The notes under the pieces: model-generated | Seen by the model: the letters and a program-made list of their open reading frames with translations, nothing else | Told to the model about the DNA's origin: nothing | Database searches by the model: none | Translations under genes and position numbers: made by a program | NCBI GenBank assembly: GCA_002401545.1 | Contig: NVTJ01000032.1 | Location: forward strand, 1-12,769 | Source of the DNA: Alphaproteobacteria bacterium | GTDB lineage: Bacteria > Pseudomonadota > Alphaproteobacteria > Sphingomonadales > Emcibacteraceae | Reading direction: 5' to 3' | Length of the DNA: 12,769 nt | Shown here: positions 6,255-12,769 of the stretch, piece after piece | Layout of the letters: each line of letters starts with the position of its first letter | Numbering within the stretch: position 1 is the stretch's first letter

Positions 6255-6274
6255 AACTATGCTATTTCATAGTT
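6255..6274. promoter_or_regulatory. inverted repeat in the lipB / fliN-like intergenic region
   Basis: AACTATG (6255-6261) and CATAGTT (6268-6274) are a perfect 7-bp inverted repeat with a 6-base spacer. A competing pair, AAATAG (6248-6253) with CTATTT (6262-6267), overlaps it. The repeat covers the predicted lipB -10, so it could be an operator or a leader hairpin. No regulator is identified. Confidence 0.4.
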
Positions 6275-6295
6275 CTGAAGTATATCCGGTTTCAA
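6266..6295 (-). promoter_or_regulatory. predicted lipB promoter
   Basis: On the minus strand TTGAAA (6295-6290), an 18-bp spacer and TATGAA (6271-6266) form a fair sigma-70-type promoter. The transcript would start near 6259, about 28 nt before the lipB ATG. Confidence 0.35.
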
Positions 6296-6322
6296 GACTC
6301 AGATTAAGGACAAAAATATAAA

Positions 6323-6565
6323 ATGTCACAGGCAATTGATGATGTGGAAGTGGAACTGACTGTTGTACTCGGTCAAAGCATGATGCCAATACATCAGTTA
6401 TTGAAGCTGGGCCGCGGTGCCGTCATTGAACTGACCGGGGCACAGGACCAACCGGTAAAAATCTATGCCAATGGTGAAATGATCGCCAAGGGGGAAATTG
6501 TGGTCATGGGGGAAAATGTGGCGGTAAATATTACCAAAAGCGTTAAAGACTATCAACGGTCCTGA
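6323..6565 (+). CDS. short FliN/YscQ-type SpoA-domain protein (flagellar motor switch FliN-like)
   Basis: An 80-residue protein made almost wholly of one SpoA (FliMN_C) domain: VEVELTVVLGQSMMPIHQLLKLGRG, then VIELTGAQDQPVKIYANGEMIAKGEIVVMGENVAVNIT. FliN forms the lower C-ring of the flagellar motor, binding FliM, FliG and the export protein FliH. The domain is complete, including the NG-x-x-IAKGE turn, but the N-terminal extension of enterobacterial FliN (about 137 residues in total) is lacking. AAGGA stands 12 bases before the ATG, rather far. No other flagellar or type III secretion gene lies in the window: its neighbours are lipB and cysH. It is therefore either a dispersed fliN or a SpoA protein in another role. 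I give no symbol for that reason. Confidence 0.85.
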   Translation: MSQAIDDVEVELTVVLGQSMMPIHQLLKLGRGAVIELTGAQDQPVKIYANGEMIAKGEIVVMGENVAVNITKSVKDYQRS

Positions 6566-6594
6566 CATTGATAATTAACATATTTTTTAATGTA

Positions 6595-6610
6595 GTATAA
6601 AAAAATATAC
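6595..6610. repeat. A+T-rich palindrome upstream of cysH
   Basis: GTATA (6595-6599), six A, TATAC (6606-6610) is a perfect symmetric element ahead of the predicted cysH promoter. Such a site could be an operator or a curved upstream element, but A+T richness makes chance symmetry likely. Confidence 0.25.
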
Positions 6611-6619
6611 ATACAAATC

Positions 6620-6648
6620 TTGATTTATTGCTTTATCATCCCTAAATT
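6620..6648 (+). promoter_or_regulatory. predicted cysH promoter
   Basis: TTGATT (6620-6625), a 17-bp spacer and TAAATT (6643-6648) give a plausible sigma-70-type promoter. The start would be about 6655, just before the cysH ribosome-binding site. A long A+T-rich stretch precedes it. Confidence 0.4.
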
Positions 6649-6677
6649 ACTGTTGAATAGTGAGAAAAGGTGTGGAT

Positions 6678-7403
6678 ATGGCAGTGGCACAGCGAAAAAC
6701 TGACGGCAGCCTGTTGAAAAGGGATTATGCCTCCCTGATGGCGGATTATGGTGATTTGAATAGTTTTGATTTGCTGGACGTAATGATTAATAAGGAATTC
6801 AGGGACAATATTGCCCTTGTGTCTTCTTTTGGTGCTGAATCAATTGTACTTCTGGATATGGTGGCACAGGTTAATCCAGCGGTCCCGGTTATCTTCCTCA
6901 ATACCCGGAAATTATTCGGCGAAACTATACGGTATCGTGATCAGGTTGCTGAACAGTTGGGCCTGAGCAATATTATCACGGTGAATCCGGACGCGGAAAA
7001 TATCGCGGCTGAGGATAAAAACGGTCTTCTCTGGACAAGAGATACCGATGCCTGTTGTGATCTGCGCAAGGTGCGGCCACTGGCGCTGGCCATGAATGAA
7101 TATGGTGCCTGGATCACGGGCCGCAAAAGATTTCAAACCACGGATCGGGGCAATATTCCGCTGATCGAGCAGGATGGTTCCAAAATCAAGATCAATCCAC
7201 TGGCCCACTGGAACCAGGAAGAGCTTGACCGGATCATTGAAAACAAGGGTCTGCCAAAGCACCCCCTGATTGCACAGGGCTATCCTTCCATTGGTTGTAT
7301 GCCCTGCACCATACGGGTGGAAGCGGGGCAGGACCGGCGCATGGGCCGCTGGTCTGGCCAGAACAAAACCGAATGCGGCATTCATATTGGTGAAAATATT
7401 TAA
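6678..7403 (+). CDS. cysH: assimilatory adenylyl-sulfate (APS) reductase, CysH family
   Basis: A 241-residue cytoplasmic enzyme of sulfate assimilation, reducing activated sulfate to sulfite with thioredoxin-type donors. The nucleotide-binding loop is SSFGAES (49-55). TGRKRFQT (147-154) and KINPLAHW (171-178) line the substrate site. The paired cysteines C126-C127 (DACCDLRK) and C207-C210 (GCMPC) form the [4Fe-4S] motif that marks the APS-using type rather than PAPS reductase. C233 in KTECGIHIG is the catalytic nucleophile. The open frame also has a GTG at 6660, but the ATG at 6678 has AAAAGG at good spacing and is preferred. No other sulfur genes (cysDN, cysI, cysG) are adjacent. The next feature is a tRNA-Leu gene, 63 bp on. 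Confidence 0.95.
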   Translation: MAVAQRKTDGSLLKRDYASLMADYGDLNSFDLLDVMINKEFRDNIALVSSFGAESIVLLDMVAQVNPAVPVIFLNTRKLFGETIRYRDQVAEQLGLSNIITVNPDAENIAAEDKNGLLWTRDTDACCDLRKVRPLALAMNEYGAWITGRKRFQTTDRGNIPLIEQDGSKIKINPLAHWNQEELDRIIENKGLPKHPLIAQGYPSIGCMPCTIRVEAGQDRRMGRWSGQNKTECGIHIGENI

Positions 7404-7466
7404 CTCTGACAGCATTTATCCTTGCTATCCGGGCCATGGTTTGTTACTTCACCGTCAGTCTATTGT

Positions 7467-7554
7467 GCGGCCGTGGCGGAATTGGTAGACGCGCAGCGTT
7501 GAGGTCGCTGTGGGATAATATCCCGTGGAAGTTCGAGTCTTCTCGGCCGCACCA
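7467..7554 (+). tRNA. tRNA-Leu (anticodon GAG)
   Basis: An 88-nt class II tRNA with encoded CCA. The acceptor stem GCGGCCG (7467-7473) pairs perfectly with CGGCCGC (7544-7550), followed by discriminator A and CCA. The anticodon arm is CAGCG, TTGAGGT, CGCTG, with GAG at 7501-7503 reading CUC and CUU. A long variable arm (GGGATAATATCCC) and the TTCGAGT loop of the T arm are present. The first T-stem pair is G-T. Confidence 0.97.
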
Positions 7555-7571
7555 TCTTTCATTTTGTTCCC

Positions 7572-7589
7572 GTTGTTCTTTTGAACAAC
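7572..7589. terminator. hairpin downstream of tRNA-Leu
   Basis: GTTGTTC (7572-7578), TTTT, GAACAAC (7583-7589) is a perfect 7-bp stem with a 4-base loop, 17 bp past the tRNA. No T-tract follows, so it may be a 3' processing or stability hairpin rather than an intrinsic terminator. Confidence 0.4.
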
Positions 7590-7599
7590 ATGAAACGCG

Positions 7600-7636
7600 C
7601 TCAGGGCCATAGCCTGCTGGGATAAAGCGGCCTGAG
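7600..7636. terminator. long imperfect stem at the 3' end of the bamE-like gene
   Basis: CTCAGGGCC (7600-7608) pairs with GGCCTGAG (7629-7636) with one bulged base, immediately past the minus-strand stop codon of the bamE-like gene. The T-tract on the minus strand is very short (GTTTC). It could mark the end of the convergent tRNA and bamE-like transcripts. Confidence 0.3.
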
Positions 7637-7637
7637 G

Positions 7638-8102
7638 CTAGTTGCCGGGCTGGACATTTGACGGGCCACCGGCGCCAAATCTGCCGATGTTTCCGAACAG
7701 TTCCTGAATGAAGCTTAATTCCCGTCCATGGGTCGGGGTTGTTTTACCAACCGGCTCAATATTATTGAAATCATCCAGCGTATAACGGTCCACTATGGTG
7801 ACATAACCATCGCTGTCAAAACGAACAGCAATAATATTCAATTCTGTAATATTTTCCTTGAAAAAGGCCAGACTTTCCGATTTTTTGGAATAATAATACC
7901 AGTTGTCATTGTCAAAAGTTGCAACAGAAGACGGACTGCCCAACATTTCCTTCACTGAATCATGGGTGTCAACCTGGGGCCTTATGGAACTTACAACTTT
8001 TTCATCGGCCATATACCCCCGGATAAATTTTCGTGAGGTACAGGCGCTAAGGGCCAAAATAGTCATCGTGACAATGAGGATAGTTTTTGTTGTGCTTTTC
8101 AT
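7638..8102 (-). CDS. bamE: outer membrane assembly lipoprotein BamE (SmpA/OmlA family)
   Basis: A 154-residue lipoprotein, the small accessory of the BAM complex that inserts beta-barrel proteins in the outer membrane. The signal peptide MKSTTKTILIVTMTILALSAC ends in the lipobox LSAC with Cys21 as acylation site. The SmpA/OmlA domain covers about 28-115, with RPQVDTHDSVKEMLGSPSSV (the usual pattern of P-G-x-T followed by V-x-x-x-L-G-x-P), NDNWYYYSKK and IIAVRFDSDGYV. The C-terminal ELSFIQELFGNIGRFG is the extension seen in alphaproteobacterial members. Upstream of the ATG I see no strong ribosome-binding site, but no other start keeps the signal. It is divergent from the ubiquinol-cytochrome c chaperone gene, an arrangement common in Alphaproteobacteria. 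Confidence 0.9.
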   Translation of the reverse strand: MKSTTKTILIVTMTILALSACTSRKFIRGYMADEKVVSSIRPQVDTHDSVKEMLGSPSSVATFDNDNWYYYSKKSESLAFFKENITELNIIAVRFDSDGYVTIVDRYTLDDFNNIEPVGKTTPTHGRELSFIQELFGNIGRFGAGGPSNVQPGN

Positions 8103-8155
8103 CGTAATAATTATGCCCGTCTATACTGAAATAAGTCCAGTTCTAATTGCAGAAT

Positions 8156-8167
8156 ATGCTGCAGCAT
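8156..8167. repeat. 12-bp perfect palindrome in the bamE / chaperone intergenic region
   Basis: ATGCTGCAGCAT is self-complementary without a spacer. It lies near the middle of the 148-bp divergent region, where both promoters should be. A role as a shared operator is possible but unsupported by any known regulator. Confidence 0.35.
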
Positions 8168-8250
8168 GGTACCAAACGCAAAATAACAGCACAAAGTGGC
8201 ACCTGTCATCCGGCTAGTCAATATTTTTTAAATAGGGATATGACCATTAT

Positions 8251-8790
8251 ATGATATTTTCAAGGCAAAATAAAAAAATTAAACAGGCCGCTTATATGCT
8301 ATTCACAAAAATAGTATCACAGGCCCGTATGCCGCACTTTTATTCAGACTGGGGCGTTGCCGATACAGTTGATGGCCGGTTTGACCTCATCATCCTTCAT
8401 CTTGCGCTGGTGGTTGACAGGCTTGAATCTCATGAGGAGAGCAAACAAGTGGCTCTGTTGATTCGCTATTTGCAGGAAGTGTTGTTTGATAATATGGATA
8501 TGTCACTGCGGGAGATGGGAGTGGGGGACATGAGTGTTGGCAAAAAAATCAAGATCATGGCCGAAGCCTATAACGGACGGCTGGCGGCATATGCCGGGGC
8601 AACCCGGTCCGATGATATGGCGGAAAGCTTTAAACCTGTGCTGATAAAGAATATTTACCGGCAACAAATGCCTGAGCAGGCAATATTGGATCATTTTACA
8701 TCTTATGTTGTGCGTCAGGTAAAATGTCTCGAAAAGCAGACGGATGAAGATTTTATTTTGACCGGATTAATTTTTAAAGAAGTGCGTTAA
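8251..8790 (+). CDS. ubiquinol-cytochrome c chaperone family protein (CBP3-like)
   Basis: A 179-residue protein of the Ubiq_cyt_C_chap family, homologous to mitochondrial Cbp3/UQCC1, which assists cytochrome b assembly into the bc1 complex. Family features are an N-terminal helix-rich stretch with YMLFTKIVSQARMPHFYSDWGVADTVDGRFDLIILHLALVVDRLE (about 15-59) and the later LREMGVGDMSVGKKIKIMAEAYNGRL (about 86-111). Length is normal. AGGGA stands 12 bases before the ATG. The stop codon is immediately followed by the ATG of the DUF177 gene, so the two are translationally coupled. Membrane-associated function at the inner membrane is expected from the family. No signal peptide is seen. Confidence 0.88.
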   Translation: MIFSRQNKKIKQAAYMLFTKIVSQARMPHFYSDWGVADTVDGRFDLIILHLALVVDRLESHEESKQVALLIRYLQEVLFDNMDMSLREMGVGDMSVGKKIKIMAEAYNGRLAAYAGATRSDDMAESFKPVLIKNIYRQQMPEQAILDHFTSYVVRQVKCLEKQTDEDFILTGLIFKEVR

Positions 8791-9375
8791 ATGGCTCCAA
8801 AAAACGATAAAGATGATGTATTAGCGGAATCAAAACCCGAGTTTTCCCGGCCGGTTGATGTGACCGGCCTGGGGACAAAGGGACGTTATTTTAAATTTCA
8901 GGCAACAGACGAGGAAAGACATGCACTTGCCAGACGCTATTCCATATTGGGGCTGGATGACCTGGATGTCAAATGCAGGATTGCCGCTGCCAGAAAAGGG
9001 GCTTTTAAGCTGGAGGCAACATTTAACGCAGGCATTGTACAGGCATGCGGCATTTCCCTTGACCCTGTGACAGATAAAATCACGAGAAAATTCAGCTTGA
9101 GTTTATTACAGCCTGAGCGGCAACGCCGCAAGGAAACTTCTCAGATTGATTTCAGCCCCGATGAAGAAGACAGCGAATTTCTGGTATCAAATATAATTGA
9201 TGTCGGTGAAATAATAGCACAATATTTATCTCTTGAGATTAATCCCTATCCCAGGAAAAAGGGGGCCACCGGTGAAGAGTTGGGGCAAAAAATTATTACC
9301 GGGGAAGACTTGATTTCGAAGAAGGAAAAGAAGAATCCTTTTGCGGCCCTGAAAAGTTTAAAACATAAGACTTGA
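8791..9375 (+). CDS. DUF177 (YceD family) protein
   Basis: A 194-residue protein of the DUF177/YceD family, linked in bacteria and plastids to 23S rRNA accumulation and ribosome biogenesis. The sequence shows the family core: FKLEATFNAGIVQACGISLDPVTDKI (72-97, with Cys86), DVGEIIAQYLSLEINPYPRK (about 137-156), and the C-terminal NPFAALKSLK (about 182-191) in a lysine-rich tail. It begins directly after the chaperone stop and precedes plsX by 120 bp. In many bacteria rpmF (ribosomal protein L32) comes between yceD and plsX. The 120-bp gap is too short for it, so L32 must be encoded elsewhere. I see nothing definite in that gap. Confidence 0.88.
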   Translation: MAPKNDKDDVLAESKPEFSRPVDVTGLGTKGRYFKFQATDEERHALARRYSILGLDDLDVKCRIAAARKGAFKLEATFNAGIVQACGISLDPVTDKITRKFSLSLLQPERQRRKETSQIDFSPDEEDSEFLVSNIIDVGEIIAQYLSLEINPYPRKKGATGEELGQKIITGEDLISKKEKKNPFAALKSLKHKT

Positions 9376-9495
9376 AGATAATGTATTATCCAGTATTGTC
9401 ATCCAATGCCGGACACAAACAGAATTAACTATCGGCTATAAATGGATCACAACAGGTTTAGGGCCAGACCCCACAAATCAGATTGAAGAGTTGCC

Positions 9496-10545
9496 TTGAC
9501 GCATGAATATATAATTTCCCTGGATGCTATGGGTGGTGACGTCGGCCCTGAAGTTGTCATAGAGGGGGCAAGCATTGCCCGTGAAAGATTGCCTGATGTC
9601 AGATTTCTGATATTCGGCGATGAGGCACGGATTGCGCCTCTGGTGACCAAATATCCTCTCCTGAAGGAGAGCTGTGAAATTCATCATACCGATAAAATAG
9701 TTACCGCAGAGGAAAAGGCGGGTCAGGCCTTGCGGCGGGGACGTGAATCCAGTATGGGGCTGGCGATAAAGGCGGTGAAAGACGGCAATGCCTGCGCGGC
9801 TGTTTCTGCCGGGAATACCGGTGCCTTAATGGCCATGGCGAAATTTATGTTACGGACAATGCCCGGTATTGACAGACCGGCGCTGGCCTCATTGCTGCCC
9901 ACATCCTGTGGTGAGAGCATTATGCTTGATCTTGGGGCAAATGTGGAATGCAGTGAAAATAACCTTGTGCAGTTTGCCATCATGGGCGCGGCATTCGCCC
10001 GGACGGTTCTGGGGCTTTCCAATCCTTCTGTGGCCCTGCTTAATGTGGGTGTTGAAGAACTGAAGGGCAATGAGGTCATCAAGAATGCAGACCGTATGTT
10101 GCGCGATGCCAACCTGCCGATGGATTATGTTGGTTTTACCGAGGGCCACGGCCTTGCCAACGGCGAAGTTGATGTGGTTGTTACCGATGGCTTTACCGGA
10201 AATGTCGCCCTGAAAACCGCAGAAGGTACCGCGCGGATGATTGCCGGAATGTTGAAGGAGGCTCTTTCAGATTCCCTGATGTCGAAAATCGGTTTTCTGT
10301 TTGCCAAACCGGCGTTGATGGCTCTTAAGGACCACCTGGACCCGAATAATCATAATGGCGCCGTATTTATGGGAGTTAACGGATTGGTTATCAAAAGTCA
10401 TGGCAGCGCCTCAGCATCCGGGTTTGCCAGTGCTATCGGTGTGGCTGCTGATATGGCATCAAACGACCTTGCCGGAAGAATTACCAAAGATCTTCAGCGG
10501 TTTGAAAATCATGGCGAAGCGGAAATTGAGGAAAAGGCCGTATGA
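9496..10545 (+). CDS. plsX: phosphate acyltransferase PlsX
   Basis: A 349-residue peripheral membrane enzyme that makes acyl-phosphate from acyl-ACP, feeding the PlsY step of phospholipid synthesis. Signatures are DAMGGDVGPE (10-19), SAGNTGALMA (104-113), LDLGANVEC (144-152), VVTDGFTGNVALK (228-240) and GVNGLVIKSHGSA (293-305). Length is normal. The start is a TTG at 9496 with GAAGAG 5 bases before it. The nearby ATG at 9503 is out of frame, and the first in-frame ATG would cut into the conserved MGGD motif. The stop overlaps the fabH start by 4 bp (ATGA), so the two are coupled. Confidence 0.96.
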   Translation: MTHEYIISLDAMGGDVGPEVVIEGASIARERLPDVRFLIFGDEARIAPLVTKYPLLKESCEIHHTDKIVTAEEKAGQALRRGRESSMGLAIKAVKDGNACAAVSAGNTGALMAMAKFMLRTMPGIDRPALASLLPTSCGESIMLDLGANVECSENNLVQFAIMGAAFARTVLGLSNPSVALLNVGVEELKGNEVIKNADRMLRDANLPMDYVGFTEGHGLANGEVDVVVTDGFTGNVALKTAEGTARMIAGMLKEALSDSLMSKIGFLFAKPALMALKDHLDPNNHNGAVFMGVNGLVIKSHGSASASGFASAIGVAADMASNDLAGRITKDLQRFENHGEAEIEEKAV

Positions 10546-11519
10546 CCAGTTTTCGTTCGGTTGTTTCTGGCTGTGGATCCTATCTTCCTGAAAAAATAAT
10601 TACCAATAAGCAAATGGAAGATATTGTTGATACCACTGATGAGTGGATTATCGCACGCACCGGCATTCATCAACGCCATATCGCCGCAGAAGGCGAATTG
10701 ACATCTGATCTGGCAATCAAAGCCGGGAAAAGGGCTTTGGCCTCGGCGTCGCTCACCGCAAATGATATTGATCTGATTGTATTGGCGACCTCGACACCGG
10801 ATCAGACATTCCCGTCCACGGCGACTCGTGTTCAGGCAGGCCTCGGCATGGAAAATGGTGCGGCCTTTGATGTGCAGGCCGTCTGTTCCGGCTTTATTTA
10901 TGCCTTGGCAACGGCGGATAATTTTATCCGGGCGGGGCAGGCGAAACACGTGCTTGTGATTGGTGCGGAAACTTTTTCCCGCATACTGGATTGGGAAGAC
11001 CGCGCGACCTGTGTCCTGTTCGGTGACGGGGCAGGGGCCGTCGTACTTTCCGCCGGGCCAGGCAGTGGCACCAACAAGGATCAGGGTATTTTATCTTCAC
11101 ACCTGCATTCGGATGGCCGCTATAATGACTATCTTTATGTGGACGGGGGCGTGTCTTCAACACAGTCCACGGGGTTTTTGCGTATGCGGGGCAAGGAAGT
11201 CTTTCGTCATGCCGTATCCAAACTGGCCGCAGTGGTGACAGAGGCGCTGGACTATAATGATTTCACCGCAGACGATATTGATATGGTGATTCCCCATCAG
11301 GCCAACAAGCGTATATTGGATGCCACCATACGCAAACTTAAAATTGATCCGGCCAAAGTTGCGGTTACGGTCCATAAGCACGCCAATACATCGGCGGCGT
11401 CCATTCCGCTGGCCCTTGATGAAATGGTGAGAGAAAATCGAATCGCCCGGGGTGATATTATCGTTCTGGAGGCCATGGGCGGCGGATTTACCTGGGGTTC
11501 CTGCCTGATCAGGTGGTAG
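10542..11519 (+). CDS. fabH: beta-ketoacyl-ACP synthase III (FabH)
   Basis: A 325-residue cytoplasmic condensing enzyme that starts fatty-acid synthesis by joining acetyl-CoA with malonyl-ACP. The catalytic triad is complete: C115 in VQAVCSGF, H252 in IPHQANKR and N282 in HKHANTSAAS. DEWIIARTGI (33-42), GDGAGAVVLS (161-170) and the C-terminal GGGFTWGSCLIRW are further family marks. Length is normal. The ATG overlaps the plsX stop as ATGA, placing both at one operon step. In related genomes ihfA and a MerR gene often follow, but here a glycosyltransferase with its own promoter comes next. Confidence 0.97.
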   Translation: MTSFRSVVSGCGSYLPEKIITNKQMEDIVDTTDEWIIARTGIHQRHIAAEGELTSDLAIKAGKRALASASLTANDIDLIVLATSTPDQTFPSTATRVQAGLGMENGAAFDVQAVCSGFIYALATADNFIRAGQAKHVLVIGAETFSRILDWEDRATCVLFGDGAGAVVLSAGPGSGTNKDQGILSSHLHSDGRYNDYLYVDGGVSSTQSTGFLRMRGKEVFRHAVSKLAAVVTEALDYNDFTADDIDMVIPHQANKRILDATIRKLKIDPAKVAVTVHKHANTSAASIPLALDEMVRENRIARGDIIVLEAMGGGFTWGSCLIRW

Positions 11520-11541
11520 ATTCCCTTAATAATGCCCAGGC

Positions 11542-11569
11542 TTGGTTGAATTATATTAGACTCTATAAT
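11542..11569 (+). promoter_or_regulatory. predicted promoter of the glycosyltransferase gene
   Basis: A perfect TATAAT (11564-11569) lies 16 bp after TTGGTT (11542-11547). Transcription would start near 11576, about 33 nt before the ATG. The strong -10 makes independent expression from fabH likely, although the -35 is poor. Confidence 0.45.
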
Positions 11570-11608
11570 ATAGTTTTTATAAATTCATGACCTAACAAGG
11601 GAAAATAT

Positions 11609-12580
11609 ATGGGGAATAGCATCCTTTCTGTAATCATACCCTTTTTTCAGAAAAAAACAGGATTGATCACCAAAGCTGTTCAATCAGTGTTCAACCAACA
11701 GAACTTTGATGATTTTGACATTATTGTTGTTGATGATGGTTCCCCCGTCTCCGCAAAAGAGGAATTGGCTTCTCTGTTGATACAATATCCCGAAAAATTA
11801 AAAATTATCGAGCAAGTGAACCAAGGCCCGGGCGCGGCACGTAACACGGGGTTGAACAGTTTGCCACAAACTAGAGAATATGTCGCTTTTCTGGATTCGG
11901 ATGATATTTGGGAGCCTGTGCATCTTAAAAATGCATTAGATGTTTTGAATAGGGGATATGATTTTTATTTTTCTAATTTATTCCATATTGGACGGGATAT
12001 CAGTGCCTTTGACAGAGAGCAAAAAATAAAATATCCAACCCGCCTGAGATCCCATGAAATGAAACCCATTGATGGTCTTGATGAAAAATATGAATTTCTA
12101 GGCGATATGTTTGATAGAATATTATTTTCAGGTAATATCCTGTTGCCGCCTACCATCGTTTATAAATTCAGCAGTTATCCCGAAACACGCTTTCAAACCA
12201 GTTTCCGTCATATGGGCGAGGATTATATATTTTTTGCAGATTTGGCAATGTTGAAACCAAAATATGCCTTTAGCTGGACACCGGAAGTACGGTGTGGACG
12301 TGGCGTGAATATATTTGTAAATTCGGGCTGGGGCAGCGATACTTTTCTGGACCGTCTATGTGACGAAATGCGCTTCCGCAGACAAGTGGAGCAGAGATTC
12401 TCCCTGACTGAGGAACAGCAACTTAAAAATAATCAAAAAATACAAAGAATTAGAAAAGATTTTGTGCGGGCTCTTTTTGGCCATTGTAAACGGGCACAGT
12501 TTCATAAGCTGGCGAAGATTTCAAAAATACAGAAAGATGACGGGCATTTCTTTCAAAATCTATTTGGGGGAAAAGGGTAA
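11609..12580 (+). CDS. glycosyltransferase family 2 protein
   Basis: A 323-residue GT-A fold transferase, probably adding a sugar to a surface polysaccharide or lipopolysaccharide from a nucleotide-sugar donor. It starts with LSVIIPFFQKKTGLITKAVQSVFNQ. Nucleotide-binding VVDDGSP is at 40-46, NQGPGAARNTG at 71-81, the metal-binding DSDD at 96-99 and the probable catalytic acidic motif GEDYIFF at 203-209. No membrane segment is evident. The C-terminal part after about 240 is charged and helical. AAGGG sits 7 bases before the ATG. It follows fabH by 89 bp with its own predicted promoter, ends at a good terminator, and is A+T-richer than fabH, which suggests an accessory insertion. Donor and acceptor cannot be told. 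Confidence 0.9.
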   Translation: MGNSILSVIIPFFQKKTGLITKAVQSVFNQQNFDDFDIIVVDDGSPVSAKEELASLLIQYPEKLKIIEQVNQGPGAARNTGLNSLPQTREYVAFLDSDDIWEPVHLKNALDVLNRGYDFYFSNLFHIGRDISAFDREQKIKYPTRLRSHEMKPIDGLDEKYEFLGDMFDRILFSGNILLPPTIVYKFSSYPETRFQTSFRHMGEDYIFFADLAMLKPKYAFSWTPEVRCGRGVNIFVNSGWGSDTFLDRLCDEMRFRRQVEQRFSLTEEQQLKNNQKIQRIRKDFVRALFGHCKRAQFHKLAKISKIQKDDGHFFQNLFGGKG

Positions 12581-12603
12581 CGGTCCGGGAACATTAATAA
12601 TAT

Positions 12604-12633
12604 TCTGCACGCATAGAGAATGCAGATTTTTTT
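12604..12633 (+). terminator. rho-independent terminator after the glycosyltransferase
   Basis: TCTGCA (12604-12609) pairs with TGCAGA (12621-12626) and is followed at once by seven T (12627-12633), 24 bp past the stop codon. The stem is short and the loop 11 bases, but the T-tract is strong. Confidence 0.65.
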
Positions 12634-12669
12634 AATCTCCGAGTATATCTTTCCATCTTCATACCTCAC

Positions 12670-12769
12670 CTATAAATATTTAAGTGTTTTTAGCTTACGT
12701 TTCTCAAATGCGTTCCCAGTCTGAGGGCGAGTTGAACAATCGATAGGGTAGGGTTGCAATGACCACCAC
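12670..12769 (-). other. unresolved right edge, possible 3' end of a minus-strand gene
   Basis: Two minus-strand frames are open from the window edge. One gives 21 codons (VVVIATLPYRLFNS, then PSDWERI) ending in TGA at 12706-12704. The other gives 32 codons (WWSLQPYPIDCS, then TRPQTGNAFEKRKLKTLKYL) ending in TAG at 12672-12670. I recognise neither family. No plus-strand start is convincing here. Confidence 0.2.

Noticed and set aside
6912..7415. A 167-codon minus-strand frame opposite cysH
   Set aside because: The plus strand encodes a complete APS reductase with the iron-sulfur cysteines. The antisense frame has no family resemblance.
9376..9495. Possible rpmF (ribosomal protein L32) between DUF177 and plsX
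   Set aside because: The gap is only 120 bp, too short for L32, and no zinc-ribbon or basic L32-like peptide is readable in it.

Overview
The window looks like a chromosomal segment of an alphaproteobacterium of moderate G+C. The best evidence is the right-hand block: a BamE-type lipoprotein gene divergent from a ubiquinol-cytochrome c chaperone, DUF177 (YceD), plsX and fabH, an order typical of Alphaproteobacteria. An iron-sulfur APS reductase (cysH) and lipB add ordinary housekeeping functions. I cannot name the genus from sequence alone.

Left part (1-2250). A possible tail of an unidentified reading frame runs off the left edge. A small minus-strand VOC (glyoxalase-fold) gene follows. Between it and a minus-strand M24 metallopeptidase lies a decayed IS3-family element that keeps only the C-terminal end of its transposase and one probable terminus. 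The peptidase is divergent from a TetR-family regulator. Their shared 138-bp intergenic region carries a palindrome covering both predicted -35 boxes and a threefold 11-bp tandem repeat in the peptidase leader.

Middle (2251-5153). The TetR gene is followed after 4 bp by a polysaccharide flippase (Wzx/MOP type), then by a SAM-dependent methyltransferase. The last two are visibly richer in A+T than the housekeeping genes. They look like an envelope-polysaccharide accessory module.

Right-middle (5154-7554). On the minus strand lipB is followed by a small lipoprotein gene. The junction carries a perfect 14-bp tandem duplication that seems to have split an ancestral ATGA stop/start overlap. Divergently, on the plus strand, lie a short orphan FliN/SpoA-domain gene, cysH, and a tRNA-Leu(GAG).

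Right (7555-12769). The bamE-like gene (minus) is divergent from the plus-strand block of chaperone, DUF177, plsX and fabH, which covers respiratory-complex assembly and phospholipid/fatty-acid initiation. No rpmF lies between DUF177 and plsX. After fabH comes a family 2 glycosyltransferase with its own promoter and terminator, where ihfA and a MerR gene often stand in this group.

I see no CRISPR array, phage module, defence island or toxin-antitoxin pair. The unusual features are small-scale: regulatory palindromes, tandem duplications at gene boundaries, an IS remnant and an orphan SpoA protein. I do not see a convincing new multi-gene system.
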